Source of the DNA: UBA652 sp964598235
Lineage (GTDB): Bacteria; Pseudomonadota; Gammaproteobacteria; Nitrosococcales; Methylophagaceae
Assembly (NCBI GenBank): GCA_964598235.1
Contig: CAZRAY010000011.1
Coordinates: 1 to 42,066 of the forward strand
Direction of reading: 5' to 3'
Length of the DNA: 42,066 nt
Part shown: one piece after another, positions 33,601 to 41,733 of the stretch
Layout: each line of letters begins with the position of its first letter
How positions within the stretch are numbered: the stretch's first letter is position 1
Made by a program: the position numbers and the translations under genes
The notes under the pieces: generated by a model
The model's input: only the letters and a program-made list of their open reading frames with translations
Database searches by the model: none
What the model was told of the DNA's origin: nothing

Positions 33601-35361
33601 TTATTTGGAGTGTAGCGTTTTTCTAGGCGGCATCAAATCAGTAATAGTACCTTCTGCCATTTCAGCAGCAAATGCCAATGTTTCTGACAGCGTAGGATGC
33701 GGGTGAATCGTTAAGCCAATATCTTCTGCATCCGCGCCCATTTCTAACGCTAATACGGCCTCTGCAATGAGTTCGCCTGCATTCGGCCCTACAATTCCCG
33801 CACCGATGATCTTACCTGTTTCTTTTTCAAATAAAGCTTTGGTCAAGCCCTCATCGCGGCCTAAGCTCAAGCTACGACCACTGGCCGCCCAAGGGAAGGC
33901 CCCTTTCACATAGTCAATGCCTTGCGCTTTCGCTTCAATTTCAGTTAAGCCCATCCAAGCCACTTCGGGATCCGTGTAGGCAACTGATGGAATTGTCATC
34001 GGATCAAAGGCTGATTTATGGCCGGCAATCACTTCCGCAGCCACTTTGGCTTCATGCACTGCTTTATGCGCCAACATAGGTTGGCCAACAATATCGCCAA
34101 TGGCATAGATATGCGGCACATTAGTTGTCATCTGGGCATCAACATTGATAAAGCCATAGTCATCAACGGCAACACCCGCTAAATCGGCATCAATCAATTT
34201 GCCATTAGGCGAGCGGCCAACGGCCACTAAAATCTTATCGAAGGTAACGGTATCAGGCGCATCTTTGCCTTCCAGCGTAACTTTTAAGCCTTTTTTCTGC
34301 GGCTCAATGCTCGCCACTTTGGTATTCAAGTAAATTGCTTCGTATTGGCCTTGTACCTTTTTCAATAAGGGTTTCACAATGTCTTTATCTGCACCGGGAA
34401 TCAAGCCATCTTGCATTTCCACAATCGTGATTTTAGAGCCTAATGCGTTATATACCGTTGCCATCTCTAGCCCGATAATACCGCCACCAATCACTAATAA
34501 GCTTTTTGGCACTTCTTCTAAATCTAAGGCATCCGTAGAATCCATCATCCGAGGATCATCATTGGGGAATACAGGCACTTTACTAACCCGAGAACCCGCT
34601 GCGATAATACATTTTTCAAAACCAATAGTTTGCTCGCCGTCTTTGGTGGTCACTTTCATCGTATGTGAACCAGAAAAACGTGCTTCGCCTTGAATAATCG
34701 TGACTTTACGGCGTTTTGCTAAACCGACTAAACCGCCCGTTAGGTTTTCAACAATGCTATTTTTCCATGATTCAATTTTACGAATATCAACATCGGGCTT
34801 TGCAAAGGTCACACCATGCGGCGCCATATCGGCTGCTTCATTGATAATTTGAGCGGTATGCAATAACGCTTTTGACGGTATACAGCCCACATTCAAACAC
34901 ACGCCACCGATCCGCTCATGGCGCTCGATCATCACCACTTTCTTGCCTAAATCTGCCGCACGGAAAGCTGCTGTATAGCCGCCAGGGCCTGAGCCTAATA
35001 CTAATACTTCGGCTTGGATATCTGCATCACCAGCAGCACTGCTAACCGCAGTGGGTGTGGGCGCTATTTTTTCAGGTGTTGTCGCTGCTACCGGTGCAGC
35101 TTTAGGCACTGTTTCAGCCTTAGCTGCCACTTCTAGCGTTAAGATCACGGCACCTTCTGCCACTTTGTCACCCACTGCCACATTCATACTGATAATCTTG
35201 CCAGATTCTGTGCTGGGAATTTCCATCGCAGCTTTATCTGATTCAAGCGTAATCAAATCTTGATTCGCTTCGATCTCATCGCCAACGCTGACCAATACTT
35301 CAATAATTTCTACTGCATCAAAATCACCAATATCGGGGACGGTTATTTCAATCGTACTCAT
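33601..35361 (-). CDS. lpdA: Dihydrolipoyl dehydrogenase (E3) with N-terminal lipoyl domain
   Basis: 586 residues. Residues 1-80 are a lipoyl domain with the lipoylated Lys43 in LESDKAAMEIPS, joined by an Ala/Pro-rich linker to a full E3. The flavin site is VLGSGPGGYTAAFRAADLG, the redox disulfide is in CLNVGCIPSK, the NAD site is VIGGGIIGLEMA, and the active-site histidine pair is in HPHPTLSE. E3 reoxidises dihydrolipoamide in the pyruvate dehydrogenase complex. Lipoyl-bearing E3 proteins are known in several proteobacteria (for example Neisseria). Its ATG overlaps the aceF stop by 4 nt. Confidence 0.96.
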   Translation of the reverse strand: MSTIEITVPDIGDFDAVEIIEVLVSVGDEIEANQDLITLESDKAAMEIPSTESGKIISMNVAVGDKVAEGAVILTLEVAAKAETVPKAAPVAATTPEKIAPTPTAVSSAAGDADIQAEVLVLGSGPGGYTAAFRAADLGKKVVMIERHERIGGVCLNVGCIPSKALLHTAQIINEAADMAPHGVTFAKPDVDIRKIESWKNSIVENLTGGLVGLAKRRKVTIIQGEARFSGSHTMKVTTKDGEQTIGFEKCIIAAGSRVSKVPVFPNDDPRMMDSTDALDLEEVPKSLLVIGGGIIGLEMATVYNALGSKITIVEMQDGLIPGADKDIVKPLLKKVQGQYEAIYLNTKVASIEPQKKGLKVTLEGKDAPDTVTFDKILVAVGRSPNGKLIDADLAGVAVDDYGFINVDAQMTTNVPHIYAIGDIVGQPMLAHKAVHEAKVAAEVIAGHKSAFDPMTIPSVAYTDPEVAWMGLTEIEAKAQGIDYVKGAFPWAASGRSLSLGRDEGLTKALFEKETGKIIGAGIVGPNAGELIAEAVLALEMGADAEDIGLTIHPHPTLSETLAFAAEMAEGTITDLMPPRKTLHSK

Positions 35362-36644
35362 AACATCACCTTTCTAATATCAGATAATGTTTGGCTGAGG
35401 CAGGTTGTGAACCGCGCACCCATCGCACCATCGACCACGCGGTGATCATAAGAAACCGACAGCGGTAACATCAAACGCGGTTGAAATTCTTTACCATCCC
35501 ACACTGGTGCCATTTTATGCCGACCGACGCCGAGGATCGCCACTTCAGGCGCATTCACAATGGGGGTAAAGTGGCTACCACCGATACCGCCTAAGCTAGA
35601 AATTGAGAATGTGCCGCCTTGTAAGTCTTTCGCCGTTAATGCGCCATCACGTGCCCGCGCACTGATTTCGCCTAATTCACCCGCCAATTCTATAAAGCCT
35701 TTTTTATCCACATCTTTAATCACCGGCACCATCAAACCATTTGGCGTATCGACTGCGACACCAATGTTGTAATAACTTTTCACAATCAGCGTTTCTTTAT
35801 CTTCACTCAGCGATGCATTCAACTCAGGATAACGTTTCAAACTCGCCACAACGGCCTTCATAATAAATACCAACGGCGTTAAATTCACACCTTGTTTCGC
35901 TGCAGAATCTTTCTGCCCTTTTCGGAATGCTTCTAGCTCGGTTATATCAGCTTCATCAAATTGCGTGACATGGGGGATATTTAACCAACAGGCGTGTAAA
36001 TGCTTGCCTGAAATTTTCTTAATACGAGAGAGTTCAACGCTTTCAATTTCACCAAACTTTCCATAATTTCCTACTGGCACAGGTGGAATTGCAGCGCCAC
36101 CGGCAGCAGCTACAGGGGCATTGATTTTTTGTTTCACAAAATTTTGTACATCTGCCTTCGTGATCCGACCTTTTACGCCAGAACCACTCACCGTACTAAG
36201 CACAACACCTAGTTCACGGGCAAACTGACGCACCGAAGGCGACGCATGCGCATGTTTTGCACCAGATTTTGTATCCGGTGCAAAGGGAATGCTTTCAACT
36301 AATTCAGGTTCGACTGCTGCAACCGGTGCAGTTTTTGTTTTAGGTGCAGTGGCTGCTTTTTCTTCTACTTTTGGAGCAGCTTCTGGTGTGCTTGCTGCCC
36401 CAGCACTTGCTTCAATCACGGCAATAACAGAGCCTTCTTTGACCTTATCACCCATCGCCACTTTGAACTCTTTAATCACACCTGCATGTGAAGCGGGAAT
36501 TTCCATTGCCGCCTTATCGGATTCCAAAGTGATGAGATCTTGGTTTTCCTCAACCGTATCACCAACAGACACTAATACCTCGATAATTTCGACCTCATCA
36601 AAATCACCGATATCGGGAACCACTAAATCAATTAAATCTGCCAT
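35358..36644 (-). CDS. aceF: Dihydrolipoyl acetyltransferase (E2)
   Basis: 428 residues with one lipoyl domain (Lys44 in ESDKAAMEIP), an Ala-rich linker, a peripheral-subunit-binding domain (HASPSVRQFARELGV to KADVQNFV), and the acetyltransferase core ending in SYDHRVVDGA, which holds the catalytic His and Asp. E. coli E2 has three lipoyl domains; here one is on E2 and another on E3. It transfers acetyl groups from E1 to CoA. It starts 9 nt after aceE and overlaps lpdA by 4 nt, the order expected for a pdh operon. Confidence 0.96.
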   Translation of the reverse strand: MADLIDLVVPDIGDFDEVEIIEVLVSVGDTVEENQDLITLESDKAAMEIPASHAGVIKEFKVAMGDKVKEGSVIAVIEASAGAASTPEAAPKVEEKAATAPKTKTAPVAAVEPELVESIPFAPDTKSGAKHAHASPSVRQFARELGVVLSTVSGSGVKGRITKADVQNFVKQKINAPVAAAGGAAIPPVPVGNYGKFGEIESVELSRIKKISGKHLHACWLNIPHVTQFDEADITELEAFRKGQKDSAAKQGVNLTPLVFIMKAVVASLKRYPELNASLSEDKETLIVKSYYNIGVAVDTPNGLMVPVIKDVDKKGFIELAGELGEISARARDGALTAKDLQGGTFSISSLGGIGGSHFTPIVNAPEVAILGVGRHKMAPVWDGKEFQPRLMLPLSVSYDHRVVDGAMGARFTTCLSQTLSDIRKVML

Positions 36645-36653
36645 TTCGATGCC

Positions 36654-39308
36654 TTATCTTTTAGTCGGATTCAATGCATCTGCATTGATTTTGTATTGTT
36701 TAATCGCTTTTTCAACGACATCCGCTTTGATATCGCCATTATTTGCCAAGGTATCCAGCGTGGCCACCACAACATGATAACGATCAACCTCGAAGAAGCT
36801 ACGCAATTTCTCACGCGTGTCTGAGCGCCCAAAACCATCTGTACCTAATACGGTATAAGGCGCTTTAATCCAAGGACGAAGTTGCTCCGCATATAAACGC
36901 ATATAGTCTGTTGCCGCCACCACCACGCCTGGCTGCTTATCTAAACATGCTTCAATATAGCTATGTTTATTGTCAGCGGTGGGATGCAAACGGTTATATC
37001 TATCAACATCCATCGCCTCACGCGTTAATTCATTGATGCTGGTCGCGCTCCACACATCGGCAGATACTTTCCAGTCTTTCTCAAGCATCTCAGCCGCCGC
37101 TTCTACTTCACGTAAAATCGTACCACTACCCAATAACTGGGCTTTTAATTTATGCTTACCACCCGTTTTAAGCTGATACAAGCCTTTCAAGATACCTGCT
37201 TCCGCGCCTTTTGGCATCGCAGGATGGGTATAATTTTCATTCATCGCCGTAATGTAATAGAACACACTTTCTTGCTCTTCATACATGCGACGGAAACCAT
37301 CATGCACAATCACCGCCATTTCATAGGCATAAGTTGGATCGTAGCTGATACAGTTTGGAATCGTGTTCGCTTGGATTAAGCTATGGCCATCTTGATGTTG
37401 CAAGCCTTCCCCATTCAGTGAGGTACGCCCTGCTGTGGCGCCGATCAAGAAGCCTTTTGCCTGGATATCACCCGCTAGCCATGCCAAATCACCAATCCGT
37501 TGGAAACCAAACATAGAATAGTAGATATAAAATGGCACCATATTGATGTCATAGTTTGAATAGGCGGTTGCCGCGGATATCCATTCAGACATCGCGCCCG
37601 CTTCATTGATCCCTTCTTGCAAGATCTGGCCTTTGGTATCTTCGCGATACCACATCACTTTACCTGAATCCTCAGGTTCATAAAGCTGGCCAGATGAAGA
37701 ATAGATACCAAATGAGCGGAATAAACCTTCCATACCAAAGGTACGCGCTTCATCAGGCACGATAGGTACAATGTTTTTACCTACCGCCTTATCACGAATC
37801 AATGCCGTGATAATACGCACAAATGCCATTGTGGTTGAAATTTCACGCTCGCCTGTTGATTTCATTACGGCATCAAATATCTTCAAATCCGGCGTTTTTA
37901 ATGCGGGGGCTGAATGATTCCGTTTTGGCAAGAAACCACCCAAGGTTTCACGACGTTCTAATAAATATTTCTTTTCTTCACTCTCATCCTCTAAGGTGAT
38001 GAATGGAATATCACCGATTTGAGCATCCGATACAGGGATATTAAAGCGATCACGGAAACGCTTCATTTGCTCTAAATCTAAATTCTTTTGCGAATGCGTT
38101 GTATTCTGCGCTTCACCGGCATCGCCCATGCCATAACCTTTTACGGTTTTAGCAAGGATAACTGTCGGCTGGCCTTTATGGTCACTTGCCTTCTTATACG
38201 CAGCGTAAATTTTACGTGGGTCGTGTCCACCACGGCTTAAGTGCCAGATATCTTGGTCGGTCATATCCGAGACCATTTCTAATAACTCTGGATATTTACC
38301 AAAGAAATGCTTGCGTACAAACGCACCATCTTTTGCTTTATAGTTTTGATACTCGCCATCCACGACTTCTTCCATGCGCTTAAGCAATAAACCTGTTTTA
38401 TCTTTGGCAAGCAGCTGATCCCATTCAGAACCCCACACCACTTTAATCACATTCCAACCCGCACCACGGAAGATCGCTTCAAGCTCTTGGATGATTTTAC
38501 CGTTACCGCGTACTGGACCATCTAAACGCTGTAAATTACAGTTAATCACAAACGTTAAGTTATCAAGCTTCTCACGACCCGCCAAGGTAATTGCACCTAA
38601 TGATTCTGGCTCATCCATTTCGCCATCACCCAAGTATGCCCATACATTCCGGCCAGCTGTTTCTTTGATTTCACGATGTTCCATATATTTCATGAAACGC
38701 GCTTGATAAATCGCCAAAATAGGCCCTAAGCCCATGGACACGGTTGGGAACTGCCAATAATCCGGCATTAACCAAGGATGAGGGTAAGACGATAAGCCCT
38801 TGCCATCTGATTCAAAACGGAAGTTTAATAATTGCTCTTCGCTTAAGCGACCTTCTAGGAATGAACGGGCATAGATACCGGGTGAGATATGGCCTTGGAA
38901 AAACACCATATCAGCGCCATTTCCATACTCATCACCCTTGAAGAAATGATTAAAGCCCACATCATATAAAGTGGCCGATGAGGAAAAACTGGCAATATGG
39001 CCACCCACCGCACCAGGCTTCATATTCGCCTTGGTCACCATTGCCATCGCATTCCAACGGATATAAGAACGCAGTTTTGCTTCCATTTCTTGATTACCAG
39101 GGATCCGTTCTTGTTGGTCCACCGGGATGCTGTTGATATACGCTGTATTCGCGGTATAAGGCATATTAATACCAGAACGGCGTGCCACATCGATGAGCTT
39201 TTCTAATAGATGATGTGCTTTCTCATCACCCTCAACTTCAATTAATGATTCTAATGCGTCTAGCCATTCTTGTGTTTCTTGTGGATCGTTATCAACAAAA
39301 TCAGTCAT
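36654..39308 (-). CDS. aceE: Pyruvate dehydrogenase E1 component
   Basis: 884 residues from ATG 39308, matching the homodimeric E1 of gammaproteobacteria. The thiamine diphosphate motif is YLGDGEMDEPES and continues to the usual NCNLQRLDGPVRGNGKI. GLGPILAIYQARFMKY and HSQKNLD are also conserved. It decarboxylates pyruvate and acetylates the lipoyl group of E2. The start is set by AAGAAGG a few nt before this ATG; the 13 extra residues from 39347 precede the conserved MTDF N-terminus. First gene of aceE-aceF-lpdA. No pdhR regulator is in the window. Confidence 0.97.
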   Translation of the reverse strand: MTDFVDNDPQETQEWLDALESLIEVEGDEKAHHLLEKLIDVARRSGINMPYTANTAYINSIPVDQQERIPGNQEMEAKLRSYIRWNAMAMVTKANMKPGAVGGHIASFSSSATLYDVGFNHFFKGDEYGNGADMVFFQGHISPGIYARSFLEGRLSEEQLLNFRFESDGKGLSSYPHPWLMPDYWQFPTVSMGLGPILAIYQARFMKYMEHREIKETAGRNVWAYLGDGEMDEPESLGAITLAGREKLDNLTFVINCNLQRLDGPVRGNGKIIQELEAIFRGAGWNVIKVVWGSEWDQLLAKDKTGLLLKRMEEVVDGEYQNYKAKDGAFVRKHFFGKYPELLEMVSDMTDQDIWHLSRGGHDPRKIYAAYKKASDHKGQPTVILAKTVKGYGMGDAGEAQNTTHSQKNLDLEQMKRFRDRFNIPVSDAQIGDIPFITLEDESEEKKYLLERRETLGGFLPKRNHSAPALKTPDLKIFDAVMKSTGEREISTTMAFVRIITALIRDKAVGKNIVPIVPDEARTFGMEGLFRSFGIYSSSGQLYEPEDSGKVMWYREDTKGQILQEGINEAGAMSEWISAATAYSNYDINMVPFYIYYSMFGFQRIGDLAWLAGDIQAKGFLIGATAGRTSLNGEGLQHQDGHSLIQANTIPNCISYDPTYAYEMAVIVHDGFRRMYEEQESVFYYITAMNENYTHPAMPKGAEAGILKGLYQLKTGGKHKLKAQLLGSGTILREVEAAAEMLEKDWKVSADVWSATSINELTREAMDVDRYNRLHPTADNKHSYIEACLDKQPGVVVAATDYMRLYAEQLRPWIKAPYTVLGTDGFGRSDTREKLRSFFEVDRYHVVVATLDTLANNGDIKADVVEKAIKQYKINADALNPTKR

Positions 39309-39376
39309 ACATACCTTCTTAAACTTTGAGGGGACGCTCACTTCCATTCAGAAGCGACGCTCATAAACAACGTAGC

Positions 39377-39405
39377 ATTGTAACAGTTTTTGAGGGGCTT
39401 CTAAA
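39377..39405 (-). promoter_or_regulatory. Candidate sigma70 promoter of the pdh operon
   Basis: On the minus strand TTTAGA and TACAAT are separated by 17 nt, with a TG before the -10 as in extended -10 promoters. Predicted transcription start is about 60 nt before the aceE ATG. Matches are 4/6 and 5/6 to consensus. Confidence 0.5.
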
Positions 39406-39413
39406 GCAGAAAT

Positions 39414-39442
39414 AACGCGTTTTTCGGGCATAAAAAAGCGTT
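39414..39442 (-). terminator. Weak terminator candidate after msrQ
   Basis: AACGC-T-rich and A-rich-GCGTT arms form an imperfect hairpin about 40 nt past the msrQ stop and before the aceE promoter. The stem has a mismatch and only a short T-containing tail follows, so this is tentative. Confidence 0.3.
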
Positions 39443-39483
39443 CCAAGCATGGCGTACACTTGCGTTTAGATAAGGTTTACACT

Positions 39484-40083
39484 TTAAGTGGCTGGGGACG
39501 CTTTGGGTGCTTGTTTTCGATAATGGCGATACACTCGCACACCCAATAATAAAACAAGCAATGCAATGTAAAACAAAGGCTCTGCTTTATCTTGTTTCAC
39601 CATCATATAAAAATGCACTGATGTCGCGATAGCGATAGCATACGTCAGGCGATGCAATTTCTTCCAGCGCCGACCTCCTAATCGTTTTACCATCCGATTA
39701 TTGGAGGTAATAACCAGCGGGATTAGTGCACTAAAGGTAAAAAAACCAATGGTGATAAAGGGGCGTTTGATAATGTCTTTTACAATTTCATCCCACTCAA
39801 AAAACTGATCAAGCCAGAGATACATCGTTACATGCAGCACCGCATAAAAAAACACATAACAACCGAGCATTCGCCGAATCGTCATTAATTGATTCCAGCC
39901 TGTTAGCCACCGCAAGGGCGTAATCAGTAAAGTTAACCATAAAAAGCGCATGGCCCAGTCACCCAAATTACGCGTAACCACTTCAATAGGGTTGGCGCCT
40001 AATTGATTGCTGAATAACGCGTATGCCAGCCAAATAGCAGGCACTAAACTCAGGGCAAACACGCCTATTTTAAATTTTGACAC
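39484..40083 (-). CDS. msrQ: Heme-binding membrane subunit MsrQ (YedZ)
   Basis: 199 residues with about five to six membrane helices, typical of the ferric-reductase-like MsrQ. TRNLGDWAMRFLWLTLLITPLR, RRMLGCYVFFYAVLHVTMYL and KKLHRLTYAIAIATSVHFYM carry the conserved histidines that ligate heme. MsrQ passes electrons from the quinone pool or flavin to periplasmic MsrP. It starts 12 nt after msrP, so the pair is cotranscribed. The C-terminal tail is short and basic, as usual. Confidence 0.94.
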   Translation of the reverse strand: MSKFKIGVFALSLVPAIWLAYALFSNQLGANPIEVVTRNLGDWAMRFLWLTLLITPLRWLTGWNQLMTIRRMLGCYVFFYAVLHVTMYLWLDQFFEWDEIVKDIIKRPFITIGFFTFSALIPLVITSNNRMVKRLGGRRWKKLHRLTYAIAIATSVHFYMMVKQDKAEPLFYIALLVLLLGVRVYRHYRKQAPKASPAT

Positions 40084-40095
40084 CGAATAGCCGCC

Positions 40096-41055
40096 CTAAA
40101 AGTTTTTAACTAAATCCATACCGTCGTATAGACTGGCAACATGCTCTTCATAGCCATTAAACATTAATGTTTTACGCTTACGAAACTCACCAATACGGCG
40201 TTCACGGCTTTGGCTCCAGCGTGGATGGTCAACCTCAGGATTAACATTAGAATAAAAACCATATTCTCTTGGCCCTGCTTTCATCCATGCAGATTGTGGC
40301 ATTTCTTCGACAAAACGAATACCCACAATAGACTTAATACTCTTAAAACCATATTTCCAAGGCACCACCAAACGAAGTGGCGCACCGTTTTGTCCTAACA
40401 ATTCTTGCCCATATAAGCCTACGACTAACATCGTTAACGGATTCATTGCTTCATCGATTCGCAAACCTTCCGTATAAGGCCAATCCAATACATTTCGCTT
40501 CAGCATAATGTCAGGATCGTAGTGTGAGATAAATTCCACGAATTTCGCTTTAGAGTTTGGTTGCGCTCGCTTCAACACATCAGCAAGTGAAAAACCTACC
40601 CACGGAATTACCATAGACCAGCCTTCCACGCACCGCATCCGATAAATACGTTCTTCCAAAGTATGCGGTTTGATAAAATCATCGTAACTAAATGTACCTG
40701 GATTATCACACTCCCCTTCGACCTTTATTTCCCAAGGCAATGAATTCTCAGGAAAGCCTACGGCTCTTTTAGCTGGCTGGTCTTTACCTGTGCCAAACTC
40801 ATAAAAATTATTGTAGGTTGTGACATCTTTAAATGACGTCTTCTCTTCATCAACCGATAAAGCACTGGTTGCCAAATCAGTCCACGTAGGTTCTGGCACA
40901 ACAATATCTGTATCCTTCGCGAACGCCACCCCACCCACACTGCCCAAGGCCAAAGCGGCCCCTCCTGCCAAGAAAGCACGACGCTTCAGATATACGTCAT
41001 AATCTGTGATTTCACTTGCCGCAGGCTCATTCCAACGATTTTTCTTAAAATGCAT
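40096..41055 (-). CDS. msrP: Periplasmic methionine-sulfoxide reductase catalytic subunit MsrP (YedY)
   Basis: 319 residues from ATG 41055. A Tat signal, KRRAFLAGGAALALG, lies near the N-terminus, as expected for a molybdopterin enzyme exported folded. The molybdenum-ligating cysteine is in YRMRCVEGWSM (about residue 142). AKFVEFISHYDPD, GAPLRLVVPWKYGFKSIKSI and the C-terminal KRKTLMFNGYEEHV are standard MsrP blocks. MsrPQ repairs oxidised methionine in envelope proteins. The start 41055 fits the usual N-terminus; it lies 8 nt inside the end of the doxX frame, giving an 11-nt overlap and likely translational coupling. Confidence 0.95.
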   Translation of the reverse strand: MHFKKNRWNEPAASEITDYDVYLKRRAFLAGGAALALGSVGGVAFAKDTDIVVPEPTWTDLATSALSVDEEKTSFKDVTTYNNFYEFGTGKDQPAKRAVGFPENSLPWEIKVEGECDNPGTFSYDDFIKPHTLEERIYRMRCVEGWSMVIPWVGFSLADVLKRAQPNSKAKFVEFISHYDPDIMLKRNVLDWPYTEGLRIDEAMNPLTMLVVGLYGQELLGQNGAPLRLVVPWKYGFKSIKSIVGIRFVEEMPQSAWMKAGPREYGFYSNVNPEVDHPRWSQSRERRIGEFRKRKTLMFNGYEEHVASLYDGMDLVKNF

Positions 41056-41650
41056 CTCTAAACCCTTTGTCTCGATATTTTTTTGCAATCCAATGATCTA
41101 AACTAAAATATTTTCCTGCCCCAATAAAGAATAAGACCAGTAGCATAATAAAATAGGTGGTGGCAAACTCAATCCCATTATTTAATACCACGAAATTACC
41201 TTGTTCTGTTAACCATTCATAATTACCATTTTCTTTTAAAATACTACGTGCTGCCGCCACTTGCTCGCCAGCAGAATCTGAAATCGCCAACCAGCCATTT
41301 TGCCAATGTACGGTTACTGCGGCCACAATCATCGTGAACATGAGCGGGACGGATATCCAACGCACTGCCAAGCCTAAAAATAATAAAATAGCACCAAAAT
41401 ATTCTGTTGCCCAAGCTAAATGAGCCATCACCTCAGGGAATGGCAAACCTAAGCCCCATTCCTTATTGCCAAACCATTGCACCACGCCATCTAATGAGCT
41501 CTCGCTATCAAATGGATTCCATTTATTATTTGCTGCCATCCAAAATACAGGGGCTAAATATAAACGTAATGCCAAGGGGCCGAGAAAATCCAGGCCGCGT
41601 GTTTTATCTAATAAATCTTGAAAAAAATTCCCAATACGATATAAAGACAT
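41045..41650 (-). CDS. DoxX family membrane protein (HvfD-like)
   Basis: About 201 residues from ATG 41650, with four or so membrane helices. LGPLALRLYLAPVFWMAANNKW and EYFGAILLFLGLAVRW are typical of DoxX proteins. DoxX members are encoded with HvfA/BufA precursor genes, where the DoxX gene is called hvfD or bufD-like; its role there is unknown. GGGGAG lies 6 nt before ATG 41650; ATG 41653 is also possible. It follows the HvfA-like gene and a terminator, and runs into msrP. Confidence 0.88.
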   Translation of the reverse strand: MSLYRIGNFFQDLLDKTRGLDFLGPLALRLYLAPVFWMAANNKWNPFDSESSLDGVVQWFGNKEWGLGLPFPEVMAHLAWATEYFGAILLFLGLAVRWISVPLMFTMIVAAVTVHWQNGWLAISDSAGEQVAAARSILKENGNYEWLTEQGNFVVLNNGIEFATTYFIMLLVLFFIGAGKYFSLDHWIAKKYRDKGFRDAF

Positions 41651-41676
41651 CATACTCTCCCCATCCAAGCTGTTAT

Positions 41677-41703
41677 AAAAAAGGGCCCGTAAATGAGCCC
41701 TTT
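41677..41703 (-). terminator. Rho-independent terminator between the HvfA-like gene and doxX
   Basis: On the minus strand AAAGGGCTC and GGGCCCTTT form a 9-bp stem with one G-U pair around a 6-nt loop, followed by TTTTTT. It starts 30 nt past the HvfA-like stop and about 30 nt before doxX, so doxX is reached only by readthrough or from its own promoter. Confidence 0.85.
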
Positions 41704-41733
41704 CATATTAATACTTCTTATCAAATGCTGGCC

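Noticed and set aside
36289..36777. 162-codon plus-strand frame across the aceE-aceF junction
   Set aside because: Its Ala/Ser/Thr-rich product is the mirror of the aceF lipoyl linker; no independent evidence.
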